The position numbers and the translations under genes were made by a program. From assembly GCF_004784475.1 (NCBI RefSeq), contig NZ_SRRT01000004.1, positions 496,001 through 560,000 on the forward strand: a stretch of DNA of 64,000 bases. Direction: 5' to 3'. Shown here piece after piece: positions 28,754-38,812 of the stretch. Origin of the DNA: Streptomyces bauhiniae. Lineage in GTDB: Bacteria > Actinomycetota > Actinomycetes > Streptomycetales > Streptomycetaceae. The notes beneath the pieces are model-generated. The model had not been told where the DNA came from. It saw only the letters and a list, made by a program, of their open reading frames with translations, and searched no databases. Position 1 is the stretch's first letter. Every line of letters begins with the position of its first letter.

Positions 28754-29146
28754 TCAGGCGCTGGCCGCCTCCTGGCTGATGCGCTCGAACTGCGCGCCCA
28801 TCGCCTCGGACAGCGCCTGAGCCGCCGAGAGGGGGCGGACCATGACGGTGAAGTCGTCGATCCGCCCCTCCTCGTCGAAGTGCAGGAAGTCGCAGCCCTG
28901 GATCTCCCGGCCGTTCACCGTGGCCGTGAAGACGAAGGCGTGGTCCCGCCCGTCCGGGTTGGCGATCTCCTTCACGTACCGGAAGTCCTCGAACACCCGC
29001 AGCACGCCGCGCAGGATCGCGGCGGTGATCGGCTTGCCCGCGTACGGCTTGAAGGCGACGGGGCTGGTGAAGACGACGTCCTCGGCGAGGAGTGCCTCGA
29101 TGGCGTCGGCGTCGCGGTTCTCCACGGCGGCACGGAAGGGATGCAC
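28754..29146 (-). CDS. SnoaL/NTF2-like domain protein
   Basis: A protein of 130 aa. GTG start at 29146, chosen for the AAGGAG 5 bp upstream. Cone-shaped NTF2-like fold: an N-terminal helix with FRAAVENRDADAIEALLAED, then VVFTSPVAFKPYAGK, and strands ending IDDFTVMVRPL. These domains bind small hydrophobic ligands or act as isomerases or cyclases; the substrate is unknown. It is divergent from and probably regulated by the adjacent PadR gene. Confidence 0.88.
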   Translation of the reverse strand: MHPFRAAVENRDADAIEALLAEDVVFTSPVAFKPYAGKPITAAILRGVLRVFEDFRYVKEIANPDGRDHAFVFTATVNGREIQGCDFLHFDEEGRIDDFTVMVRPLSAAQALSEAMGAQFERISQEAASA

Positions 29147-29160
29147 AGGGTGCTCCTTAC

Positions 29161-29172
29161 TCAACAAGTTGA
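29161..29172. promoter_or_regulatory. Palindrome between SnoaL-like and PadR genes
   Basis: TCAAC-AA-GTTGA, centred between divergent starts (29146 and 29202), with a further GTTG half nearby. It is a plausible PadR-family operator. Confidence 0.45.
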
Positions 29173-29201
29173 ATAGGTGTGTTGGAGAGTAGGGTGAGAA
29201 C

Positions 29202-29759
29202 GTGACCCTGCGCAATGCGGTGATGGCCACCCTCCTGGAGGGCGAGGCATCCGGCTACGACCTGGCCAAGGGCTTCAACGCCTCGGTGGCCAACTTCTGG
29301 ACGGCGACGCCCCAGCAGCTCTACCGCGAGCTGGACCGGATGGAGCGCGAGGGCCTGGTCACCGCGCGCCTGATCCGCCAGGACCGCCGCCCCGACAAAC
29401 GCCTCTTCTCCCTCACCGACACCGGCCACGCAGCCCTCCGCGCCCACCTCGCCGACCCCCTCACCCGCCCCACCGCCATCCGCGACGGCCTCCTGGTCAA
29501 GGTCCAGTGCGCCGACATCGCCGATCCGGCCCCCGTCCAGGCCGACATCACCGCCCACATGGACTGGTCCCGCAACAAGCTCGCCGGCTACGAGCGCCTG
29601 CGCGAACGGCTGTTGGGCGCCCGCACTGAGGAGGAGTACCTCACGGAGGCGGACCGCGTGGGCCCGTACCTCACCCTGCTACGAGGCATCGCCTTCGAGG
29701 AGGAGAACCTGCGGTGGGGGGAGCTGGCGTTGCGGGTACTGGCGGCACGGTCTTCGTGA
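29202..29759 (+). CDS. PadR family transcriptional regulator
   Basis: A protein of 185 aa from GTG 29202. The N-terminal winged helix (AVMATLLEGEASGYDLAKGF, QQLYRELDRMEREGLV, FSLTDTGHAAL) is followed by the C-terminal helical PadR/Vir dimer domain. It is probably a repressor of the divergent SnoaL-like gene and of itself. Confidence 0.93.
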   Translation: MTLRNAVMATLLEGEASGYDLAKGFNASVANFWTATPQQLYRELDRMEREGLVTARLIRQDRRPDKRLFSLTDTGHAALRAHLADPLTRPTAIRDGLLVKVQCADIADPAPVQADITAHMDWSRNKLAGYERLRERLLGARTEEEYLTEADRVGPYLTLLRGIAFEEENLRWGELALRVLAARSS

Positions 29760-30089
29760 ACTTCGCCAGGAAGACGGCGCATTCGGCCAGAGCGCCGCGA
29801 GCGTTCCATCTCACCCTGGACCACATCAGATCGAACGCGATCGAATAAGCAGTCCTTGAGATCCGGCGTCGATCAAGCACAGCGAACCCTCTATCGGCTG
29901 ATCAAGTTCGAATCCCTATATCGAATGTCACGCCAGCCACCAGCACGAGAACTGGCAGGATTCCCCCTTCACGTCCGAGCCCCCCGAAACTCTAGTCTTG
30001 GGGAATACCTTGCCGTCTCGCCAGCAGGCAGTTGACGTACGCAAGAGTTCGATTCTCGAACACGTGAAGCACGCACCGGGGGGACTGTA
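29760..30089. other. Intergenic region upstream of the four-gene operon
   Basis: This 330-bp region has no gene. It is marked by repeated TCGAA/TTCGA elements: GATCGAA at 29829 and 29839, TTCGAA at 29907, ATCGAA near 29919, and a palindrome at 30047-30061. TTGACG occurs at 30032 without a convincing -10. Confidence 0.5.
30047..30061. promoter_or_regulatory. Palindromic operator candidate before the four-gene operon
   Basis: GTTCGA-TTC-TCGAAC is a perfect 6-bp inverted repeat 28 bp before the first start codon, just downstream of TTGACG (30032-30037). A bound protein would block transcription. The binding protein is unknown. Confidence 0.4.
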
Positions 30090-30623
30090 ATGACGGACCA
30101 GCTTTCGCTGGCCACTGTGGCCGGCACCACGCTTCCCCAGGTCTTCGGCTTCCTGTTCGGTCGACTGGAAGCGGTCCTCGACCGGCGCGCGCAATCCCGT
30201 GCGGAAGAGGAATTCCGCACGGCGCTCGCCGATCCGCCGGCCACTTTCACTCTTCAGACGGAGGCCCTGACCGAAGTCCGTCTTGCCCGTCTGGCCAGCG
30301 CGTCCCGAGAGCTGGCTGCCTACCGGCGCAACCCGGACCTGATCCGGCTCGACAACGAGGCCCTGGTACGGACACTGAGCGAGGTGCGTGACGACCTGGA
30401 GACCATCTACGACCAGCGCTTCACCTTTGCGGGCGAGCGACGCCCGACTGCCGGGGTCCGCGTCGTCCAGCACGTCGACAAGGTCAAGCAGGACGCTCTG
30501 GTACGAGCCCTTCGAGCGCGCCGAGTGACCGAGAAGGCATCCGTCGATGTCCAGCAGACCGCACGAACGGTGCTTCACGGCGGAGAACTCACCGCTCTGG
30601 ACATCGAGGGCACGCTCGGATAA
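30090..30623 (+). CDS. Hypothetical helical protein, first gene of four-gene operon
   Basis: A protein of 177 aa; ATG after GGGGGGAC. I do not recognise the family. It starts with an amphipathic or weakly hydrophobic helix (LATVAGTTLPQVFGFLFGRL), followed by charged helices rich in Arg and Glu. It has no Cys and no catalytic motif. This shape recalls the short 'effector-associated constant component' proteins of actinobacterial conflict systems, but that is an impression and not an assignment. It lies 45 bp upstream of the P-loop gene and is likely co-transcribed with it. Confidence 0.8.
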   Translation: MTDQLSLATVAGTTLPQVFGFLFGRLEAVLDRRAQSRAEEEFRTALADPPATFTLQTEALTEVRLARLASASRELAAYRRNPDLIRLDNEALVRTLSEVRDDLETIYDQRFTFAGERRPTAGVRVVQHVDKVKQDALVRALRARRVTEKASVDVQQTARTVLHGGELTALDIEGTLG

Positions 30624-30668
30624 CTCCTGATCGAACCAGCCCACCTATCCGCGCGACGGGGGTCGAAA

Positions 30669-32902
30669 ATGCAGAGTGAACAATCGGAACCACATTCCGA
30701 TGCCTCCACACCTGATCCACTGGGCCTGAAGTCGCTGTTGGACAGCGACGCGGTCGCCCACCTGCGCCAGCTCGCCCTGATGAACTTCGGCGAGATGGAC
30801 GCCGTCAAGTTCAGTCTTGCTTTCGACACACCACTTGCACACGGCGAATACTCGGACGACTTCATGGAAGCCATACGTGCCATTTTTGTCACGCCCAAGG
30901 GAGGCGCGGACTTCGAGGCGGTCTACCAATCGTGGAAACAGCCCGGTTCGGTCGTCGTTCTCGCCGAAAGGCCAGGAAAGGGCCGCACCACCGCAGGCCG
31001 GGCCATGCTGGCCAGGCTGCGGCACGAGCAGCCGAGCGTGCGCGTCGGCCCGCTCGGGTTCGGCGTCTCCCCTGACTTCCCCGCGCATCGCCTCCCCCAA
31101 GTCCGCGACTGGGCCTACGTGATGGAACTGCCCCCGGACGAAGACGACTTCGAGGTTTCGGAGACCTTCGGCGCGACACTCAAGGGGTTACGCGACCAGT
31201 TGGCCCAGCGCAACGCGCGCCTTGTCGTGCTGACTACGCCGCAGCAGTGGCGGCGCGTCGGCACCGGCGCCCCGGACGACGTCCAGCCGGAACTCGGCAC
31301 ACCCGCGGCACTGGACATCGCGCGCAAGTGGCTGGAGGCGGAATCTCCAGGCTTCCCGGTCCGTCAGTGGCTCGATGACCGGGACATCGTGGCGCTGCTC
31401 GCCGGGCAGCCCCCGATGGAGGTACTGGAGATCGTCGGCCACATCCTGCAAGCCCACCGGGCCACCGACAGCAAGCCGCCGAACCTGGAATCCCTCGCGC
31501 GTAAACACAATCGTCGCACCAGCGACCCCTTCGATCGTCAGGTACTCAGTGTGCTCGCCGCGCGGGGCAACTGGCGTGCTCAGCTACTCGAGTGGCACCG
31601 CACAACCAGTCGCACGAGTTTCCAGCGCAACTTCCTCCTGTCCTGCTCCGCCTTGCGCGGCGCTCCGGTCGCCCATCTCTACGCCAGCGCAGCAGACTTG
31701 GGGAAGGCACTCGGCGAGCCCAAAGTCGCCTTGGAGGGGCAGCGGGAACCCGGGGTCATCGAGATGGTCGACTCCATCGACGCCGACCTGGCAGACGACG
31801 ACACGGTCGTCTTCGGCCGGCCGGACTGGGACGGCCGGCGAGGAAGCATGACGCGGCGCTGGAGTACTTCTGGGTCGACCGCCCGCTGTCCCGTATCGAG
31901 TTCCTGAAATGGCTCGCCGACGCACCGTTGAAGACCAGCCGGGCGGCCCTGGACAGCCTCAGCGCGGAGCAGCAGCGGACGATGGCGCTGCGCATCGGCT
32001 CCTTCGCCGTTCAGTGGGCCGTACGCCAGCGGCGGCAGGAGCCGTTGCGACGGCTTGCGGAGAGCTGGAAGGGGCAGGCCCTGTGGCCGACCCTCGTCGA
32101 TATCGTCGACTCCGCCAGCGTCCATGCCGCGAGCGCCTCCTACATCCACGAGATGCTCCTGCAATGGGCGCGTTCCAGTGTGACCGCCCAGCGTCTCGCC
32201 GCCGTGGAGGTGTGTTCGCGGGAGTTCGGCAGGCAGTACACCGTGAAGGCGCTGCGGCGTCTCCGCCACGCCGCCGCCGACCAGGACCCTGATGTACGCC
32301 GCGCGCTTCAGCGTGCGGTACACGAGCTCTGGTCCGAGCCCACCGCTCGCTCGACTCTCTTCTCCTACGTCGTCACCTGGTGCGGCGACGACGCGACGCG
32401 GCAGGCGGGGCGAGAGACGTTCCGTGCTCTGGCCTCCGCGACCGACGACACCGCCTCCGCCCTCCCTGTCCTGCTCACCCGTGACGGAGACAGCGGCTTC
32501 ACCCCGTCGACGACCGACCTCACCACAGGCTGGCGAGCGGTGCTGCACGGTGCGCTCGGGCTGGAATCGGATGACGCGGATGCGGCTGCCGTCAGGCTTT
32601 GGCTGGACGCGACACGTCACTACCCCGGGCTGCTGGATGAGGTCCTGACGATCCTCAGCACGGCGGTACAGGACGAAACGGCCACGTCCAGGGAAAGTCC
32701 GAGGGACCGGCTACGGGCGATCGTCCGCACATGGGCCCAGGACCCGGACGCCGGACCCCCGCCGAACGGATTCGGCACCCCTTCGGACGCACCGGACCGC
32801 ACGGAGGTGTACACGAAACTGACCCAGCTGCTCGACGACGGCCTCGTCGCGAGCTTCCACCGCAAGGTGTCCGAGAGCGGCGAAGTACGGATTCCGGCAT
32901 GA
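30669..32902 (+). pseudogene. P-loop NTPase-like protein with helical repeats, frameshifted
   Basis: Coding continues across two frames. From ATG 30669 one frame runs to a stop at 31907. The protein sense continues in the -1 frame from about 31830-31848 (PARKHDAALEYFWVDRPLS) to a stop at 32902. Restored, it would be about 745 aa. The N-terminal part has a degenerate Walker A (GKGRTT, residues 103-108, in VVVLAERPGKGRTTAGR) and a Walker B-like strand RLVVLTT (184-190), suggesting a STAND-type ATPase. The second half looks alpha-helical and HEAT-like. Codon 174 is TTA (31188-31190). A one-base deletion, a sequencing error or -1 recoding could explain the shift; no slippery heptamer was seen. 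It overlaps the next gene by ATGA. Confidence 0.7.
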
Positions 32903-33609
32903 GGTGGCCGGGCAGACACCGTTCCACGTCCGTACACGCGTTCACCGACGTGTGCGAAAGCCGGGACACGGGGCTCGCGTTCAAGGTGTCGGTCCGCGTC
33001 GAGTGGCATCCCTCGACACGAGGGCCGAAGCCGGCGGACGGCCCACGCATCGCCGGGCACGTGGCACGACAGGTGATCGAGAAGACATTGAACGAGGCTT
33101 CTGTGACGCGCCTGCACGCGGCCGAACAGGATGTGGCGGCGGTCCTGCACGACCGGCTTCCGCTTCGCGGTGACGTGGTCGTGAAAGCCGTCACCGTTTC
33201 CCTCCGCGTCGACGATGACGTGGTGGCAGCCGCCCGCCGCAAGGAACAGACCCGGTACGACTACGAACTGGACGAGTTGGAACGCCGCCAGGCCCGGGCC
33301 CGTATGGAGTTTCTCCGGGACGAACTCCTGGTCGACCCTTCCTCCGCCCGTCTGTACAGCCTGCTCCAGCTGTCTCCACGCCTCGGCGGTCCGCTGCCCA
33401 GCAGCGATCCGGACGAACTGGTACGTGAAGTGCACCGCTGGCACCCGACATCACGCTGGGTCCTGATCGCCCAGACGCTCCACACCTTCAGCGAGCGTGT
33501 CACGGAGGACCAAGCCGAGGACCTGTTGAAGCTCGCGTCCAGCATGATGGAGCTCCTGGGGCACCGCCGTCTGGCCGCCAATCTGTCCGCCGCTATGGAG
33601 GCCAGGTGA
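32899..33609 (+). CDS. SPFH/band-7-like protein
   Basis: A protein of 236 aa; ATG overlaps the previous stop. Residues about 15-125 read like an SPFH core: strand TGLAFKVSVRVEW, helix AGHVARQVIEKTLNEASV, then DVVVKAVTVSLRVDDDVVAA. A charged coiled-coil-like helix (about 118-150) and a helical C-terminus follow. SPFH proteins form membrane-associated rings. No transmembrane segment is visible, so attachment would need the first gene product or another partner. The assignment rests on pattern, not on a search. Coupling to the P-loop gene implies a joint complex. Confidence 0.72.
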   Translation: MRWPGRHRSTSVHAFTDVCESRDTGLAFKVSVRVEWHPSTRGPKPADGPRIAGHVARQVIEKTLNEASVTRLHAAEQDVAAVLHDRLPLRGDVVVKAVTVSLRVDDDVVAAARRKEQTRYDYELDELERRQARARMEFLRDELLVDPSSARLYSLLQLSPRLGGPLPSSDPDELVREVHRWHPTSRWVLIAQTLHTFSERVTEDQAEDLLKLASSMMELLGHRRLAANLSAAMEAR

Positions 33610-33830
33610 GGCCGACCCTGCTGCGCTGGCTCCTGTCCCCGCGCACAGCCTTCTTGGCCCGCCGCATACGCGAGGCCGAAGTCCCGGCGCTGCCAGAGGA
33701 AGCCGCCTGGTGCGTGGCCCGACTGACCCTCCACCCGAACGAAATGCCCTATTATTACGCCGCCCTGCAGCTCCTGACCACTCAAGCCGATGGGGACAGG
33801 CCGGGGAAGACCGAAAATCAAGGTCAATGA
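33606..33830 (+). CDS. Small hypothetical protein, last gene of four-gene operon
   Basis: A protein of 74 aa. GTG 33606 overlaps the preceding stop (GTGA), which strongly supports translation. It begins MRPTLLRWLLSPRTAFLARR, a basic amphipathic helix that could sit at a membrane, and contains LHPNEMPYYYAALQLL. I do not recognise the family. A hairpin follows 46 bp after its stop. Confidence 0.7.
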   Translation: MRPTLLRWLLSPRTAFLARRIREAEVPALPEEAAWCVARLTLHPNEMPYYYAALQLLTTQADGDRPGKTENQGQ

Positions 33831-33876
33831 GCCTCTCGGTACGGGCAATCACGGCGGGCTCGGCAACAAGGTGCTG

Positions 33877-33904
33877 CTCAGGCGTCACCCGCCTGACGCC
33901 TGAG
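33877..33904. terminator. Hairpin after the four-gene operon
   Basis: Perfect 11-bp arms (33877-33887 and 33894-33904) with a 6-nt loop. It lies between the operon and the convergent TPR gene. There is no T-run, as is common in Streptomyces. Confidence 0.7.
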
Positions 33905-33953
33905 ACAGCCCGTCCTTCACGGAGATGTTGGCTCTTCTGACCGGCTGAGCCGA

Positions 33954-34991
33954 TCAGGAATTGTCCACGCGGCCGTTCTCCTCTGCGAGTGCCCTCAGCT
34001 CAGCCAAGTCCTCCTCGTCCAAAGCGAGTTGCTCCGCCGACTTCAGCAACGCGCCGATCTCGTCCCCCCGGTTCTGGTCCGCGAGGAACTGCGCGTAGTA
34101 AACGTACGCCGTCTCGTCCTGGTGGGCGAGGGCCTCGCGGTAGTGGTGGTCGGCCTGGGGCCAGTGCTCCAACTCCTCGTGGAGCAGGGCGAGGTTGAGG
34201 TGGGCGTTGGTTTCGCCGTCCTCCTTGGCGGCGGACTCGTAGTGGCGTACGGCCTCCTCGGGGGAACCGGTGTCGGCCAGGTGGAGGGCGTAGGCGAAGT
34301 GGGCGCCGGTGACCTCCTCGGCGAGAGCCTCGCGGAGGTGGGTGCGGGCCGACTCCAGGTCGCCGAGGGCGTGTTCGGTCTCGCCGAGTACGGCCAGTAC
34401 GGAACGGTGCCCGGCGTCCAGCGCCTGCTGCAGCCAGGGCAGCGCCTCCTCGTACTTCTCCTCGTCCGCGAGGAGACGGCCGAGGTTGCCGGCCGCCATG
34501 GTGTCGCCGCGCTCGATGGCCCGGCGGAGCAAGTCGGTTGCCTCGTCAAGCCGTTCGTCGTCCTCGCTGAGGAAGGCGCCGTAGTCGTTGAGGGCGCGGG
34601 GGTTGTCGTCGACGAGCGCCTGACGGTAGTACTCCTCGGCCTGCTCGCGGTCGCCCAGCTCGTCGGCCAGGACGGAGGCGATCATCAGGGTGACGTCCCG
34701 GCCACCCTCGGCCGCCGACCGGAGTGCCGCCAACGCCTCCTTGGGGCGGTCGAGTTCGACCAGCAGCTCGGCGAGAGCCTCGTAGGCGGCGGGATTGCCG
34801 CCCTGCGCCTCGGCCTCGACGGTCTTCAGCGCGGCGTCGATGTCGCCCCACTCGGAGACGATGTCGAAGATCCTCTCCGCCACCTCGTCGTCCGGACGGT
34901 TCCAGGCCCGCAGATAGAGGGAGAGGGCGGCGGCACGGTCACCGGCCACGAGGCGCTGCGCGGCCTCGGCGGCCAGGTTGCTTTCTGTCAT
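33954..34991 (-). CDS. Tetratricopeptide/Sel1-like repeat protein
   Basis: A protein of 345 aa; ATG 34991. About eight degenerate 34-36-residue helical repeats run through most of the protein (examples DREQAEEYYRQAL, KYEEALPWLQQALDAG, WPQADHHYREALAH). It is very acidic and has no signal peptide. It is a protein-interaction scaffold of unknown partner. Such single TPR genes are common in Streptomyces. Confidence 0.88.
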   Translation of the reverse strand: MTESNLAAEAAQRLVAGDRAAALSLYLRAWNRPDDEVAERIFDIVSEWGDIDAALKTVEAEAQGGNPAAYEALAELLVELDRPKEALAALRSAAEGGRDVTLMIASVLADELGDREQAEEYYRQALVDDNPRALNDYGAFLSEDDERLDEATDLLRRAIERGDTMAAGNLGRLLADEEKYEEALPWLQQALDAGHRSVLAVLGETEHALGDLESARTHLREALAEEVTGAHFAYALHLADTGSPEEAVRHYESAAKEDGETNAHLNLALLHEELEHWPQADHHYREALAHQDETAYVYYAQFLADQNRGDEIGALLKSAEQLALDEEDLAELRALAEENGRVDNS

Positions 34992-35040
34992 GGGGACATC
35001 TTCTCGAACCGGCGAACGAGTTCTCGCCGCCACCCCGCCC

Positions 35041-35325
35041 TCAGTCCGCCCACCGATGCCGGCCGCGTCCCATGTCCACCCGCGCGCCGGCCATCGGCAC
35101 CCCTTCTCCGCGCAACAGCCCCGGCGCCCGCCCCTCGTGACAGGTGGCGGGCGTCCCGTCGGCGCGGACCACCCGCCACCACGGCACCCCGTCCCCGAGC
35201 AGGCCCATCACCCGCCCGACCTGCCGGGGGCCGACGCCGATCCGCTTACCGATGTCGCCGTACGAGACGACACGGCCGCGCGGGATCGTGGCGACGACCT
35301 CGCGGACCGCGTCGACGGTGTTCAC
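35041..35325 (-). CDS. Alkyltransferase-like (ATL/MGMT family) DNA-binding protein
   Basis: A protein of 94 aa. GTG 35325 overlaps the stop of the DUF2945 gene. It matches the methylguanine-DNA methyltransferase helix-turn-helix domain: VVATIPRGRVVSYGDIGKRIG, RQVGRVMGLL. The alkyl-acceptor PCHR motif reads PWWRVV, so the reactive Cys is absent. ATL proteins bind O6-alkylguanine, flip it and hand the lesion to nucleotide excision repair. A UvrB paralogue lies 1.6 kb away, though in another operon. Confidence 0.88.
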   Translation of the reverse strand: MNTVDAVREVVATIPRGRVVSYGDIGKRIGVGPRQVGRVMGLLGDGVPWWRVVRADGTPATCHEGRAPGLLRGEGVPMAGARVDMGRGRHRWAD

Positions 35326-35534
35326 GCGACCTTGGTGAGCGCGCGCCCCTTGTGCAGGGCCACGTGATCCGTCTTGTCGCTCTTGATCTCGTACTGCGGG
35401 TCGTTCTCGCTGGCGTGGTGGGTGTAGCCCTTCCAGTCCACGTCGTGCGTGTGCTTCCTGGTGATGACGCCCTGTACGTGCCCGGCTTCCGAGTTCCACC
35501 GGACATGGTCGTCGACGGCGAATTGCTCCGACAT
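35322..35534 (-). CDS. DUF2945 (HVA1/TUDOR-like) protein
   Basis: A protein of 70 aa; ATG 35534 after GGAGCTGAG. It is a small beta-rich protein with VDDHVRWNSEAGHVQG, GYTHHASENDPQYEIKSDK and AVHKG-like end motifs (here ALHKGRALTKV). It matches the DUF2945/hypervirulence-associated TUDOR-like family, whose role is not known. It is coupled to the ATL gene by a GTGA overlap. Confidence 0.88.
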   Translation of the reverse strand: MSEQFAVDDHVRWNSEAGHVQGVITRKHTHDVDWKGYTHHASENDPQYEIKSDKTDHVALHKGRALTKVA

Positions 35535-35620
35535 CTCAGCTCCTTGGTCGGGGGTGGGTCCATTGTCGGACGTACGGCGGGCGGGCGGGAGCCGGAGCGA
35601 AGACCCCCAGGTCGGATCCG

Positions 35621-36067
35621 TCAGGCAAGCGCGGCGGCCAGTAGCGCGAAGGCGCCGATGAGGATGCCGACGCGGACGTAGTGGTAGCGGTCCCAGCGAG
35701 CCGCCTGCTCCTTCCAGTCCTCCGGCAGGCTGTCCGTGGTCCACTCCTTGGTCTGGTTGTTGATCGGGACGAGCAGCAGGATCGACATGAGCACGCTCAG
35801 CATCAGCAGTCCGGCGGCGATGACGACGAGGCCGGCGCCTTGGTGACCCCATTCGGCGACGGCCCACACCGCGGCGAGGACGAGCGAGCCGATGTACCAG
35901 AACGGCATCACGGCGCCGAGCATCCGGGCGCCGTGGATGCGGCCGCGCAGGCCGTTGTCGCCGGGGAGCCCGCCGAGGATCGGGTTGATGACGAAGGCGA
36001 CGGAGAACTCCACCCCCACCATCAGACCGGCGACGACGGTGGTGAAGACCTCGAGTGCGGTGAGCAT
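35621..36067 (-). CDS. DUF1772 membrane protein
   Basis: A protein of 148 aa with four hydrophobic segments (about 5-27, 50-70, 78-98, 128-148), and the polar loop ILGGLPGDNGLRGRIHGARM typical of DUF1772/anthrone-oxygenase-like proteins. It is divergent from a TetR gene with two operator palindromes between them, so it is probably its target. The substrate is unknown. Confidence 0.9.
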   Translation of the reverse strand: MLTALEVFTTVVAGLMVGVEFSVAFVINPILGGLPGDNGLRGRIHGARMLGAVMPFWYIGSLVLAAVWAVAEWGHQGAGLVVIAAGLLMLSVLMSILLLVPINNQTKEWTTDSLPEDWKEQAARWDRYHYVRVGILIGAFALLAAALA

Positions 36068-36085
36068 GATGGACCCTCCCGTTTT

Positions 36086-36098
36086 CTAGCACTGCTAG
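36086..36098. promoter_or_regulatory. TetR operator candidate 1
   Basis: CTAGCA-C-TGCTAG is a perfect inverted repeat. The same 13-mer recurs as its complement at 36137-36149, 51 bp away centre to centre (about five helical turns). It lies 19 bp from the DUF1772 start. Confidence 0.65.
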
Positions 36099-36136
36099 CG
36101 ATTGATTCAACGCTAGCTCTACCAGCGCTCGGTTGT

Positions 36137-36149
36137 CTAGCAGTGCTAG
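36137..36149. promoter_or_regulatory. TetR operator candidate 2
   Basis: CTAGCA-G-TGCTAG, 9 bp before the TetR ATG, is identical to site 1 in opposite sense. It probably allows autorepression. Confidence 0.65.
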
Positions 36150-36158
36150 CATCGAAAT

Positions 36159-36737
36159 ATGTCCGTACAGGAACGCAAGGAACGGGAACGGGCGAGCCGT
36201 GAACGCCTCATCGTGGCGACGGCCCGTGAACTCGCCGAACAGCAGGGCTGGGACGCCGTCACCACACGCCGGCTCGCCGAGCGCATCGAATACAGCCAGC
36301 CGGTCCTCTACAGCCACTTCCGCGGCAAACGCGAGATCATCGGCGCGGTGGCCCTGGAGGGCGCCGCGGAGATGGCCGTAGCCCTGCGCGCCGCGACCGC
36401 CGCCGCGAGCGACCCCCGCAGCCGCGTCACCGCCCTCGCCCGCGCGTATCTCGACTTCGCCGAGCGCAACCCGGCCGTCTACGACGCCATGTTCAGCCTC
36501 GACGGCGGCCTGGCCTTCGCCCGCGAGGACACCCCGGAACCCCTGAAGGACGCCTTCGCCGCCCTGCTGGAATGCCTCGCGGAGGTCGCCGGGGAGGGCG
36601 TCCACCCGGGCCTGTTCACCGAGACCTTCTGGGCCTCCCTGCACGGCCTCGCCACCCTGACCCGAGCGGGACGGCTGCCGCCGGGGGACGCGGAGCAGCG
36701 GCTGGAGCTGCTGGTGGACCGGCTGGCCGTGCTGTGA
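36159..36737 (+). CDS. TetR/AcrR family repressor
   Basis: A protein of 192 aa. The N-terminal HTH is clear: RLIVATARELAEQQGWDAVT, TRRLAERIEYSQPVLYSHF, followed by a helical ligand-binding domain of the TetR_C WHG type. The divergent DUF1772 gene and the CTAGCA-N-TGCTAG sites point to local control. The ATG follows the second operator with no obvious Shine-Dalgarno, so the message may be nearly leaderless. Confidence 0.93.
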   Translation: MSVQERKERERASRERLIVATARELAEQQGWDAVTTRRLAERIEYSQPVLYSHFRGKREIIGAVALEGAAEMAVALRAATAAASDPRSRVTALARAYLDFAERNPAVYDAMFSLDGGLAFAREDTPEPLKDAFAALLECLAEVAGEGVHPGLFTETFWASLHGLATLTRAGRLPPGDAEQRLELLVDRLAVL

Positions 36738-36884
36738 CGAGGGCGCCGCGCGGGTGCTGTACCACACATGTCACCCGTAAAGCTATTAGACATTGACAAT
36801 ATTGGGTGCTACACGCAAACTGGACAGAGTCTAAATAGCTTTTGTCCGCTTCTGAGCGGTTCCATCGAGTTCAGGAGCGAACCC

Positions 36885-38807
<1,923 letters not shown>

Positions 38808-38812
38808 GGCCG

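Noticed and set aside
29906..29916. tRNA T-arm-like string GTTCGAATCCC
   Set aside because: No acceptor, D or anticodon stem can be folded around it; it is part of the general TCGAA enrichment.
31830..31850. Programmed -1 frameshift in the P-loop gene
   Set aside because: No X-XXY-YYZ heptamer or obvious downstream stem-loop at the right distance; a base loss or sequence error is simpler.
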